Below are positions 1 to 6,533 of a stretch of 7,303 nt of DNA, in pieces. Both the position numbers and the translations under genes were made by a program. Source of the stretch: Planktomarina sp. (GTDB lineage Bacteria; Pseudomonadota; Alphaproteobacteria; Rhodobacterales; Rhodobacteraceae). A model generated the notes under the pieces. It had not been told where the DNA came from. It saw nothing but the letters and a program-made list of their open reading frames with translations, and searched no databases. The number at the start of each line of letters is the position of its first letter. Positions within the stretch are counted from its first letter, which is position 1. The stretch spans positions 1-7,303 of the forward strand of contig JADHLF010000065.1 of assembly GCA_016780825.1 (NCBI GenBank), written 5' to 3'.

Positions 1-29
1 GGCCAAGTTTACATGTTTAGGGATAGGAC

Positions 30-980
30 ATGACTTATACATTACCCACTCCGAAGACCCCGCTCAATATCGGCACCCGAGGCTCTCCCTTGGCGCTGGC
101 ACAAGCCTATGAAACACGCGCACGACTGGCCAAGGCTTTTGATTTGCCATTCGAAGCCTTTGAGATTGTCGTCATTATGACCACGGGGGATCGCATCACC
201 GATCGCCCACTCAAAGAAATCGGCGGTAAAGGGCTATTTACCCGCGAAATCGAGCAAGCCATGTTGGATGGATCCATCGACATCGCTGTGCATTCCATGA
301 AAGATATGCCCGTCCTGCAACCCAAAGGCCTGGTTTTGGACACCTATTTGCCACGCGAAGATGTGCGCGATGCTTTTATTTCCCTGTCAGGCGGCGCATT
401 GCGCGATTTATCACCCGGCGCGGTGGTGGGCACCTCAAGCCTGAGGCGACAGGCACAACTCAAATTGCGGCGCCCAGATCTAAAGGTCGTGGAGTTTCGT
501 GGCAACTTGCAAACGCGACTCAAGAAGCTTGAGAACCAAGTGGCCGAGGCAACCTTTTTGGCCATGGCTGGACTAAAGCGATTGAAAATGGATGAGGTGC
601 CACGCCAAGCGATTGAAGTGGACGACATGTTGCCCGCCGTAGCACAAGGGGCTATTGGGATCGAACGACGCATCGATGATCGCCGCATGGCCGATATGCT
701 CGCAGCTATTCATGACCGTGAGACAGGGCAGCGTTTGACCGCAGAACGCGCCTTTCTCGCAGCTTTAGATGGCTCTTGTGAAACACCCATTGCCGGGCTT
801 TCCGAACTTCAAGGCAGCACGATGAGACTGCGCGGCGAAGTGCTTCGGCCCGATGGTTCCGATGCCATTGGGGACGATATGGTCGTGCCAATCGAGGATG
901 GCCCGCAAGCCGGGAAAGAAATGGCTGCAAAGCTCCTTGAGCAAGCCGGTAGGGGATTCTTTGACTGGCGCGAGAGTTAA
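30..980 (+). CDS. hemC: Hydroxymethylbilane synthase (porphobilinogen deaminase)
   Basis: Cytoplasmic enzyme that joins four porphobilinogen molecules into the linear tetrapyrrole hydroxymethylbilane, a step shared by haem and bacteriochlorophyll synthesis. The 316-residue product has normal family length. Visible family signatures are NIGTRGSPLALAQA near residues 13-26, GGKGLFTREIE at 65-75, HSMKDMP at 88-94 containing the catalytic aspartate (D92), TSSLRRQAQ at 135-143 and RGNLQTRL at 157-164, which bind the substrate and cofactor carboxylates. GSCETPIAG at 248-256 carries Cys250, the expected attachment point of the dipyrromethane cofactor. The ATG at 30 has an AGGGA Shine-Dalgarno at 19-23, spaced 6 nt. 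The gene runs directly into bciA on the same strand, so the two are probably co-transcribed. Only 29 nt of upstream sequence is visible, so the promoter and the upstream neighbour cannot be judged. Function is secure from family motifs. Confidence 0.97.
   Translation: MTYTLPTPKTPLNIGTRGSPLALAQAYETRARLAKAFDLPFEAFEIVVIMTTGDRITDRPLKEIGGKGLFTREIEQAMLDGSIDIAVHSMKDMPVLQPKGLVLDTYLPREDVRDAFISLSGGALRDLSPGAVVGTSSLRRQAQLKLRRPDLKVVEFRGNLQTRLKKLENQVAEATFLAMAGLKRLKMDEVPRQAIEVDDMLPAVAQGAIGIERRIDDRRMADMLAAIHDRETGQRLTAERAFLAALDGSCETPIAGLSELQGSTMRLRGEVLRPDGSDAIGDDMVVPIEDGPQAGKEMAAKLLEQAGRGFFDWRES
951..956 (+). promoter_or_regulatory. Shine-Dalgarno for bciA, inside the end of hemC
   Basis: AGGGGA lies 4 nt upstream of the TTG at 961, within the last codons of hemC. 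It is the main evidence for choosing TTG as the bciA start, because no ATG or GTG lies in frame between 856 and the Rossmann motif. Confidence 0.6.
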
Positions 981-1920
981 ACCCACGCCAAGCATCTTGC
1001 TTTTCGGCGCGACAGGCACCGCGGGACAGGGGGTGTGCCGCGCGCTGCATCGCGCGGGATATAGGGTCACCTGCGTTCTGCGGGCCGGCCAGACCCCGCC
1101 CCGCCCGGCTCAGCCTCTCTATGCCGATATTACCCAGCCCATGCCTCATATCCTTGGCCAATTCGACGCGGTCATCTCCTGCGTTGCCTCGCGCAGTGGC
1201 AGCAGCGAAGATGCTTGGGCCATTGACCACGCGGCACAGATGAATATTTTAGAAGTGGCGCAAAGATTGGGTGTAAAGCAATTTATTTTGCTCTCGGCCA
1301 TATGTGTCCAAAACCCAAAATTGCCGTTTCAATTCGCCAAGCTGGCCTTTGAAGACGCGTTGATTGCCTCAGGTCTCACCTATTCCATCGTGCGCCCCAC
1401 AGCTTTTTTTAAATCGCTCTCTGGACAGATTCCGCGGCTGCGCGATGGCAAGGCATTTTTGGTCTTTGGAAACGGTGAGCTCACCGCCTGCAAGCCAATC
1501 AGCGACGATGATCTGGGAAATTTCATGGTCGATTGCATCCCAAATTCAGCCAAACACAATAAAATTTTGCCCATCGGCGGCCCCGGCCCTGCGATCACAC
1601 CGCGCGATCAGGCTCAGGCCCTATTTGGTTTGCTTGGGCGACCTGTGAAACTGCGCCGGGTGCCGATTGCCCTATTGCGCCTCATCTGCGGTGGATTGCG
1701 CCTGGCCGGCGTCTTGAGTCCAGCCGCACAACGCAAGGCAGATCTCGCTGAAATCGGGCTGTATTACGCAACGGAATCAATGCTGGTCTGGCATGGCCCG
1801 GAGCGGGGCTATTGCGCAGAGCACACGGCCTCAACCGGAACGGAACATCTGTTTGATCACTACGCAGACATCATACACTCTGGCGCCGAGATCCCCCGGG
1901 GAGACCACTCAGTTTTTTAA
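961..1920 (+). CDS. bciA: Divinyl (proto)chlorophyllide a 8-vinyl reductase, BciA type
   Basis: NADPH-dependent reductase that converts the 8-vinyl group of the chlorophyllide intermediate to ethyl. It belongs to the atypical short-chain dehydrogenase family that includes plant DVR. Numbered from the TTG at 961 (319 aa), an N-terminal nucleotide-binding loop GATGTAG lies at 16-22. Blocks I recognise as conserved with plant DVR are VISCVASRSG about 72-81, LLSAICVQNP 110-119 followed by FQFAKLAFE with a likely catalytic Lys127, TYSIVRPTAFFKSL 140-153, ACKPIS 176-181, LPIGGPG 203-209 and YYATESML 268-275. An in-frame ATG at 853 would add 36 residues inside hemC and is unlikely. TTG 961 has a good Shine-Dalgarno and gives a 20-nt overlap with hemC, suggesting translational coupling. 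The 3' end shares the TTAA at 1917-1920 with the end of hemA on the opposite strand. Function is confident; the start is inferred. Confidence 0.92.
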   Translation: MTGARVKPTPSILLFGATGTAGQGVCRALHRAGYRVTCVLRAGQTPPRPAQPLYADITQPMPHILGQFDAVISCVASRSGSSEDAWAIDHAAQMNILEVAQRLGVKQFILLSAICVQNPKLPFQFAKLAFEDALIASGLTYSIVRPTAFFKSLSGQIPRLRDGKAFLVFGNGELTACKPISDDDLGNFMVDCIPNSAKHNKILPIGGPGPAITPRDQAQALFGLLGRPVKLRRVPIALLRLICGGLRLAGVLSPAAQRKADLAEIGLYYATESMLVWHGPERGYCAEHTASTGTEHLFDHYADIIHSGAEIPRGDHSVF

Positions 1921-3131
1921 GCGACCGCATGGGCAATCGCGCATTGCTTCCACAATGATTCCAGCGCCTGAACCAGATAAGCAATATCCGCATCCGAATG
2001 CAGAGGTGATGGGGTGAAGCGTAAACGTTCCGTGCCTTTTGGAACCGTCGGATAGTTAATCGGCTGCACATAGATGCCCCATTCATCCATCAAATAATCC
2101 GCAAGCATTTTTGTCTTCACCGGGTCTTTAATCATGACCGGCACAATATGACTTTGGTTGTCCAAATGCGGAATGCCGGCGCGATTCAATCCGGCGCGCA
2201 GTTTCGCGACCTGTTGGCGTTGGCGCTGGCGCTCTCTATCGGATGTTTTCAAATGCATAATGGACACCCGCGCCGCTGCCGCAACAGCCGGTGGCAAGGC
2301 TGTCGTAAAGATAAAACCAGACGCAAAACTGCGAATGAAATCGCACAAGACAGAGGATCCGGTGATATAGCCGCCAACCACGCCATAGGCTTTTCCCAAG
2401 GTGCCCTCGATCAATGTAATCCGATCCATCAAACCTTCTTGCTCGGCTATGCCGCCGCCCCGTGGTCCATAAAGCCCCACTGCATGAACCTCATCGAGAT
2501 AGGTCATGGCACCGTATTTCTCGGCCACTTCAACAATCTGGCGTATGGGAGCGATGTCCCCATCCATCGAATAGACCGACTCAAAGGCCACAATTTTTGG
2601 CGCATCCGCCGGTAGCGCGGCTAATTTGGCCTCCAGATCTTGCACATCATTATGAGTCCAAATCACCTTTTGAGCACGCGAATGACGAATGCCTTCAATC
2701 ATTGAGGCGTGATTGCCGGAATCGCTCAAAATGATACAGCCTTCAAGCCGGCTTCCCAGCGTGCTCAAAGCCGCCCAATTGGAGACATAGCCAGAGGTGA
2801 ACAGCAATGCAGCCTCTTTATTGTGCAAATCTGCCAACTCCCGCTCAAGCAAGAGGTGATCATGATTTGTCCCTGAAATATTGCGCGTGCCGCCCGCCCC
2901 GGTGCCGCTGCGAGTCACAGCCTCGCACATCGCCTCAATCACCACCGGATTTTGCCCCATGCCAAGGTAATCATTAGAGCACCAAACCGTCACATCTTGC
3001 ACCTTGCCATCGTGATGACTCGCCGCATGAGGAAATTTGCCACATTTGCGCTCTAATTCAGCAAAATAGCGATAATTGCCTTCAGATTTCAGCGTGTCTA
3101 TTTGGGCTTGAAAGAGGGCATTAAAGTTCAT
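1917..3131 (-). CDS. hemA: 5-aminolevulinate synthase
   Basis: Pyridoxal-phosphate enzyme of the Shemin (C4) pathway that condenses glycine with succinyl-CoA to 5-aminolevulinate, the entry step to all tetrapyrroles in alphaproteobacteria. The product is 404 aa, as expected. Signatures, numbered from the ATG at 3131, include WCSNDYLGM about 50-58, GTGAGGTRNISGTN at 76-89, the cofactor-binding DEVHAVGLYG at 213-222, GTLGKAYGVVGG at 243-254 with Lys247 as the Schiff-base lysine, and a C-terminal RLRFTPSPLH motif. The frame stays open upstream to an ATG at 3194, but that stretch is the reading shadow of puhE. The ATG at 3131 is preceded by AGGA with 7-nt spacing and begins the typical MNFNALF. 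It is the last gene of the puh operon and overlaps puhE by 11 nt, so ALA supply is probably transcribed with reaction-centre assembly functions. An additional internal promoter cannot be excluded. Confidence 0.97.
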   Translation of the reverse strand: MNFNALFQAQIDTLKSEGNYRYFAELERKCGKFPHAASHHDGKVQDVTVWCSNDYLGMGQNPVVIEAMCEAVTRSGTGAGGTRNISGTNHDHLLLERELADLHNKEAALLFTSGYVSNWAALSTLGSRLEGCIILSDSGNHASMIEGIRHSRAQKVIWTHNDVQDLEAKLAALPADAPKIVAFESVYSMDGDIAPIRQIVEVAEKYGAMTYLDEVHAVGLYGPRGGGIAEQEGLMDRITLIEGTLGKAYGVVGGYITGSSVLCDFIRSFASGFIFTTALPPAVAAAARVSIMHLKTSDRERQRQRQQVAKLRAGLNRAGIPHLDNQSHIVPVMIKDPVKTKMLADYLMDEWGIYVQPINYPTVPKGTERLRFTPSPLHSDADIAYLVQALESLWKQCAIAHAVA

Positions 3132-3927
3132 GGGACTGTCCTGTTTTAGTGTTCGTAGAAAGTGTGGGAAGCATCCAGCGCCAGAGCTTTGCATCGGGCA
3201 ATGGAATGACCATCAACCAATGTTCCAGCGTGGCCAATGCACAGAGGGCGAAGAGCAAAGCATGTCCAATTTGTGCCTCCACCGTGCTCGCGGTGAAAAG
3301 CGCTATGCCGAGGGCCGCAGTGACCAGACTAAGCCCAGTGAGTCCAAGACCAAAGGCCAGGGTCACGGGGCCTTGCTTGAAGTAAGACGTGAGATACAGC
3401 AGCGGTTGAGGAATGAATTCAAGATTGATGCGCGGTACGCCAAAGAACAGATTGAGTTTGGCCGAGATGCGCGCGGCAAAAAGGATGAAATAGGCCCAAA
3501 AGCCGAGCGGGTTTGCAGCATCAAGCGCGATGACCGCCATGAGAACCAAACCGCTGAGTAAAAGGGCTTCATGGTGGCTGACGGTCTGCCAGGCTCTGCG
3601 AAATCTGGCCCAGCCCCGAAGCGATTTCGGGCAAGAGTCCCGCAAGGGTCCCGTGATGACCCCGGACAGAAACGCCAACTCAATCCAGCCCCATATGAGT
3701 AAGACAGAGAAAAATGCGAGATAGATATTTGCCACGCTCAACGAAGCTGCGGAGATCACTGCTCCGAAAATTCCCAAAGCCAACAGCGGGACGCCCCAAA
3801 CGACAGAGGCCCCATGAGCCGTAGCTCCAGCCACGTCTTTGCGCCGCACAATCAGCAAAATAATCCCAGTGAAAAACCACCAAGAGAAAATTGCGATGAG
3901 CGCGGCTATCCAGGGCGAGCTGAGCAT
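3121..3927 (-). CDS. puhE: Photosynthetic complex assembly protein PuhE (DUF3623 type membrane protein)
   Basis: Integral membrane protein that affects reaction-centre/light-harvesting 1 assembly and pigment levels in purple bacteria; its biochemical activity is not defined. The 268-residue product shows about seven hydrophobic segments, near residues 5-27, 38-62, 65-92, 119-138, 140-163, 187-214 and 217-242. Charged loops separate them, and a conserved-looking PRINLEFIPQPLLYLTSYF stretch lies at 165-183. Position between acsF and hemA is the usual place for puhE. Its ATG shares its A with the TGA stop of acsF (TGATG), which favours translational coupling. The nearest Shine-Dalgarno candidate, GGAG, is 11 nt upstream and weak, which also fits reinitiation. 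The 3' end overlaps hemA by 11 nt. Identity rests on length, topology, sequence resemblance and context. Confidence 0.9.
   Translation of the reverse strand: MLSSPWIAALIAIFSWWFFTGIILLIVRRKDVAGATAHGASVVWGVPLLALGIFGAVISAASLSVANIYLAFFSVLLIWGWIELAFLSGVITGPLRDSCPKSLRGWARFRRAWQTVSHHEALLLSGLVLMAVIALDAANPLGFWAYFILFAARISAKLNLFFGVPRINLEFIPQPLLYLTSYFKQGPVTLAFGLGLTGLSLVTAALGIALFTASTVEAQIGHALLFALCALATLEHWLMVIPLPDAKLWRWMLPTLSTNTKTGQSHEL
3139..3142 (-). promoter_or_regulatory. Shine-Dalgarno for hemA
   Basis: On the minus strand AGGA (within CAGGACAGTCCC) lies 7 nt before the ATG at 3131. It sits inside the last codons of puhE and supports the short start of HemA over the longer frame from 3194. Confidence 0.65.
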
Positions 3928-5054
3928 CAGTAGGTTGGCTCCATACGCGTGCTGGCAGGCAACCTATGGGTCTTCGCGGGGATGGTGAATACAGATACGA
4001 AAGCTGTCGCCGCCTTAACCATGCCGCCCAATCGGCTCAACATGCCCCCTAAGCCTCCACGGGCTTTTGCAGCGGCAATTTGCCGAGAGGCCGCTTCCAT
4101 CCGATCTAGGTTTTTGCGCCAACGCGGGTGATCAATATCCAATGTCATTGGAAAAATTTGTTTGGATATCTCGGACGTTTTACGAAACACCTCCTGGCCG
4201 TACCAGGTGACATCGACGCCCAGTGCCTCATGAAACAAAGGCCGTTGGTGATCCCGCACCCACATGGTGGAATAAACCGCTGTCAGGAAAAACTTAATCC
4301 ACAGTTTATTGCCGAAACTTTCGGTCAGTTTCGGATCGGATTTCATCAAAAGCGCAAAGGCTTCCCCATGGCTAAACTCATCGTTGCACCACTCGCGAAA
4401 CCATTTGAAAATAGGGTGAAACCGCAGTTCCGGGTTCTCTTCAAGATGCCGGTATATGGTGATGTAACGGGCATAGCCAATCTTCTCAGAGAGATAGGTC
4501 GCGTAATAGATAAACTTCGGGCGGAAATATGTGTATTTCTTTTGCTGGGTCAAAAAGCCCAAATTCACCCGAACACCCGCTTCGCGCAGCGCATCATTGA
4601 TAAATCCAGCGTGGCGCGCCTCATCCCGTGCCATCAATTGAAACAGGGTTGTGATGTCTTCATTCGACCCCCGGCGCTTCATCTCCTTATACAAAACACA
4701 GCCCGAAAATTCTGCGGTGCAGGATGAAATCAGAAAATCAATGAACTCCGCTTTCAGAGCAGGTTCCATCCCCTCCCAATCAACACTGTCCCAATCTTCA
4801 TTCTTTTTGAAATGCCCTTTGTTGGGATCGGATTTCATTTGCGCAATCAAACGATCCCAATCTTCGCGCACTGGGCTGACATCAATCGCGTCCATTTCGG
4901 CAAAATCAGTGGTGTAAAAGCGCGGCGTGAGCAGCGTATTTTGCATCGCCACCTCTGTCGCTTTTTCAGATGTCATTGGATCATCAAGCGCATCTTGAGC
5001 GGCAATCGCCTCTTCGGCGGTATTGGCAAAGGCGGAATGTGTGGGCGCATTCAT
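3927..5054 (-). CDS. acsF: Oxygen-dependent Mg-protoporphyrin IX monomethyl ester cyclase, catalytic subunit
   Basis: Diiron oxidative cyclase that uses O2 to form the isocyclic fifth ring, converting Mg-protoporphyrin IX monomethyl ester to divinyl-protochlorophyllide. Numbered from the ATG at 5054, the product is 375 aa. Likely diiron ligands are Glu115 (TAEFSG), Glu145 and His148 in RDEARHAGF, a glutamate about 190 (SEKIGYARY), and Glu226 and His229 in NDEFSHGEAF. Other family hallmarks are LTPRFYTTDF at 41-50, FRPKFIYYATYLSEKIGYARY at 177-197 and PLFHEALGVDVTWYGQEVFRKTSE near 272-295. The frame is open to an ATG at 5087, but the ATG at 5054 has a strong GGAAGGGG at 7-nt spacing and overlaps the bciE stop as ATGA. 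The gene is therefore probably coupled to bciE upstream and puhE downstream. Its presence means this organism can make bacteriochlorophyll aerobically; whether an anaerobic BchE also exists cannot be seen here. Confidence 0.97.
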   Translation of the reverse strand: MNAPTHSAFANTAEEAIAAQDALDDPMTSEKATEVAMQNTLLTPRFYTTDFAEMDAIDVSPVREDWDRLIAQMKSDPNKGHFKKNEDWDSVDWEGMEPALKAEFIDFLISSCTAEFSGCVLYKEMKRRGSNEDITTLFQLMARDEARHAGFINDALREAGVRVNLGFLTQQKKYTYFRPKFIYYATYLSEKIGYARYITIYRHLEENPELRFHPIFKWFREWCNDEFSHGEAFALLMKSDPKLTESFGNKLWIKFFLTAVYSTMWVRDHQRPLFHEALGVDVTWYGQEVFRKTSEISKQIFPMTLDIDHPRWRKNLDRMEAASRQIAAAKARGGLGGMLSRLGGMVKAATAFVSVFTIPAKTHRLPASTRMEPTY

Positions 5055-5347
5055 GACAAAACCCCTTCCGAGAAAGAAAATTCGCACAGCTCCATGAATT
5101 CGAAATCGCCTGTCGAGCGCGTCCAGAGCCGTTCGATTGTCGAGGCACGGGTGATCGTGGCCATGCGTTGCTCCTCAACGCAGACACCATAGGGTGCCAT
5201 GATTTCTGGCCCTTCCACCTGAACGCTGTCACCCGGATGCACCACGGCACCATTGTTAAATTTCACATGCGCGGAAAGTTCCTCAAACCGATGTGAAATC
5301 GTCACGGTGCAGGGTGCGGTCTCTTTTGATCTTGTAAATAATCCCAT
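5051..5347 (-). CDS. bciE: Small cyclase-associated protein BciE (auxiliary factor for AcsF)
   Basis: A 98-residue soluble protein with no membrane segment or signal peptide, lying between puhC and acsF. In alphaproteobacteria the O2-dependent cyclase needs a small partner, BciE, encoded next to acsF; other groups use Ycf54 or AcsF alone. Size, position and direct overlap with acsF make this the natural BciE candidate. The sequence looks like a small beta-rich fold: HRFEELSAHVKFNNG at 19-33, HPGDSVQVEGPEIMAPYG at 37-54, then an acidic and aromatic C-terminus (GDFEFMELCEFSFSEG, 80-95). The ATG at 5347 has AAGGGG with 7-nt spacing. The stop overlaps the acsF start as ATGA, suggesting roughly coupled production. 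I assign the name from context and general resemblance rather than from a memorised motif. The fallback is a conserved photosynthesis-cluster protein of unknown function. Confidence 0.82.
   Translation of the reverse strand: MGLFTRSKETAPCTVTISHRFEELSAHVKFNNGAVVHPGDSVQVEGPEIMAPYGVCVEEQRMATITRASTIERLWTRSTGDFEFMELCEFSFSEGVLS
5062..5069 (-). promoter_or_regulatory. Strong Shine-Dalgarno for acsF
   Basis: GGAAGGGG on the minus strand, 7 nt before the ATG at 5054 and inside the final codons of bciE. It decides the acsF start against the ATG at 5087. Confidence 0.75.
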
Positions 5348-5354
5348 CTGCTGT

Positions 5355-5360
5355 CCCCTT
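5355..5360 (-). promoter_or_regulatory. Shine-Dalgarno for bciE
   Basis: AAGGGG on the minus strand in the 16-nt gap between puhC and bciE, 7 nt before the ATG at 5347. It shows that this small frame is translated on its own account. Confidence 0.65.
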
Positions 5361-5363
5361 GGT

Positions 5364-5831
5364 TCAGTCGATCAGCTTGGCGAAAGCTGCGACATTGTCT
5401 TGGCCATAACCGATCAATTCGATCGACCAGCCCGTTGTGTCGTCGAGAATGGCCACATGCCCATTTTCTCGGCGCACCAAGCGCAAAGGCGCTTGCGTGT
5501 CTGTATTGTTCACAATGCGTTCGCGCGTGGTGGTGACCCAAATCACTTCGATAAACCCGGCTTTATGATCGGTGGAATGGGCAATTTGCCTGCCATCCGC
5601 GTCCAATACCGCGACACCATCGCTCCGATTGCCCATCAAAGTGATCGGCATTTCCGCGACGATGTCGCTGTGCGGTGCCACGCCAATGACGGGCCGATCC
5701 GTAAGACGGGCATAGGCGACCAGAAGGACAGCGGCGATCATCAAAGTGAACATCGCTTGAACCAAGACCTTGGGCACCATATCGCGGTCTCGGTGTTTCA
5801 TTTGAGCGGCAAGTGAGTTGGTCGTCGGCAT
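5364..5831 (-). CDS. puhC: Photosynthetic complex assembly protein PuhC
   Basis: Membrane-anchored protein needed for efficient build-up of the reaction-centre/light-harvesting 1 core complex in purple bacteria. The 155-residue product begins with a short basic cytoplasmic tail (MKHRDRDMVPK, 11-21). One transmembrane helix at about 22-41 follows, then a soluble C-terminal part of roughly 110 residues expected in the periplasm. Within it LMGNRSDGVAVLDADGR (65-81) and GFIEVIWVTTTRERI (92-106) match the usual PuhC arrangement, and no cysteines are present. The ATG at 5831 follows the puhB stop by 5 nt, with GGAG inside the end of puhB at 8-nt spacing. Later ATGs at residues 11 and 18 are less well supported. 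Identification is from gene order, length, topology and resemblance. Confidence 0.92.
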   Translation of the reverse strand: MPTTNSLAAQMKHRDRDMVPKVLVQAMFTLMIAAVLLVAYARLTDRPVIGVAPHSDIVAEMPITLMGNRSDGVAVLDADGRQIAHSTDHKAGFIEVIWVTTTRERIVNNTDTQAPLRLVRRENGHVAILDDTTGWSIELIGYGQDNVAAFAKLID

Positions 5832-5836
5832 GAGCT

Positions 5837-6475
5837 TTACTCCGCAGCAATGCTGTCAGTTTTGGAAAAGTCACGCTGAGTGACTTTGGGCATCGACACC
5901 CGCGTCTCTGCGGCCTCGGCAAAGAGCGCCGCGACCCGCTCCGCATCCGGTATAGACCGAAAGGCCGGTTGGGTGCGGCTCATGTACCATGGGCGCACAT
6001 GCGGCCAGGTCATAAGATAGGAGAGACGAGTCTCACCGATGAGCTCAAAAGTGATTGTGCCCAAACCTGATTTTCGCAGAGCCACCTGTGCATTTCCAAT
6101 ACACACATAGGGCAGGTTCAAGGTCATGGTCAGCGCGGCACCAATGCGCAGACAGGCGCGCTTATTGGTGAGCGTATAAACGGTGCTTCGCGCTTGCAGC
6201 GTTGCCACTCCAAACAAGATTAAGGCCGTCAACGCGCCGGCCATGAGAAACGGAATACCCTGTGCCATAGCAGATGTCAGGCTCATCATATCCGATACAG
6301 ATATTACGCGGATCACCGCCAGGGCGATAAAATACCCAATCACCCAATTGAGGCTCCAAGCATCCTTGGCCAGCCGCAAGCTATTAGGCCGCCCTTGCCA
6401 AAGGATATATTCGTCTGCGGGCAATGCTTCAGGCAATCCGCGGATCGGTTCGAAATTAAAATCGTCGTGTCTCAT
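5837..6475 (-). CDS. puhB: Photosynthetic complex assembly protein PuhB
   Basis: Membrane protein that assists reaction-centre assembly and, indirectly, the light-harvesting 1 complex. The 212-residue length is close to Rhodobacter PuhB. The N-terminus has the family hallmark LPADEYILWQGRP at 18-30. Two clear transmembrane helices follow, about 41-60 and 73-94. The rest is a PH-like domain (TVYTLTNKRACLRIG at 98-112) and the hallmark HVRPWYMSRTQPAFRSIPD at 159-177. A third membrane segment described for some PuhB proteins is not obvious here, though 112-128 is mildly hydrophobic. The start ATG has AGGGG 9 nt upstream. The gene lies 58 nt after puhA, separated by a strong hairpin, and 5 nt before puhC. 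Confidence 0.94.
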   Translation of the reverse strand: MRHDDFNFEPIRGLPEALPADEYILWQGRPNSLRLAKDAWSLNWVIGYFIALAVIRVISVSDMMSLTSAMAQGIPFLMAGALTALILFGVATLQARSTVYTLTNKRACLRIGAALTMTLNLPYVCIGNAQVALRKSGLGTITFELIGETRLSYLMTWPHVRPWYMSRTQPAFRSIPDAERVAALFAEAAETRVSMPKVTQRDFSKTDSIAAE

Positions 6476-6497
6476 CTTTTAAGTCCCCTATCGTCTG

Positions 6498-6527
6498 AAC
6501 GCTGGGCCGTGGCTGCGACCCAGCGTT
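6498..6527 (-). other. Intercistronic stem-loop between puhA and puhB
   Basis: A perfect 9-bp inverted repeat, AACGCTGGG at 6498-6506 and CCCAGCGTT at 6519-6527, with a 12-nt loop. Inside the loop, past one C/A mismatch, two or three more pairs can form (6508-6509 with 6516-6517). It begins 7 nt after the puhA stop and ends 22 nt before the puhB start. No U-run follows it in the minus-strand transcript, so it is not a standard intrinsic terminator. A role in protecting the puhA 3' end or setting the puhA:puhB mRNA ratio is inferred from similar hairpins in purple-bacterial photosynthesis operons such as puf. Confidence 0.75.
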
Positions 6528-6533
6528 GGTCCT

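Noticed and set aside
14..30. TGT...ACA sequence before hemC resembling a PpsR/CrtJ operator (TGT-N12-ACA)
   Set aside because: The spacing is 11 rather than 12, there is only one copy, and it overlaps the ribosome-binding site and start codon. A chance match is likely.
706..1230. 174-codon open frame on the minus strand across the hemC-bciA junction
   Set aside because: It is antisense to two well-supported enzymes, its translation shows no family signature, and it has no credible context. It is a shadow of plus-strand codon bias.
1892..1918. Possible intrinsic terminator at the end of bciA
   Set aside because: The stem is only 4 bp with a 3-nt loop and lies 10 nt from the T6 run, and the sequence is within bciA coding DNA. 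It is too weak to call.
2694..2706. Short palindrome TCAATCATTGA inside hemA
   Set aside because: It is a single 5-bp repeat within coding DNA, does not fit the FNR spacing and is not near a start. It is probably coincidence.
3132..3194. N-terminal extension of HemA by 21 residues from the ATG at 3194
   Set aside because: The extra residues are the out-of-frame reading of the puhE C-terminus. The ATG at 3131 has a properly spaced AGGA and begins the usual ALAS N-terminus.
4128..4727. 199-codon open frame on the plus strand inside acsF
   Set aside because: It lies fully opposite conserved AcsF coding sequence, including the diiron motifs, and its translation has no recognisable features.
5055..5087. 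N-terminal extension of AcsF by 11 residues from the ATG at 5087
   Set aside because: The ATG at 5054 has a strong GGAAGGGG at ideal spacing and the ATGA overlap with bciE.
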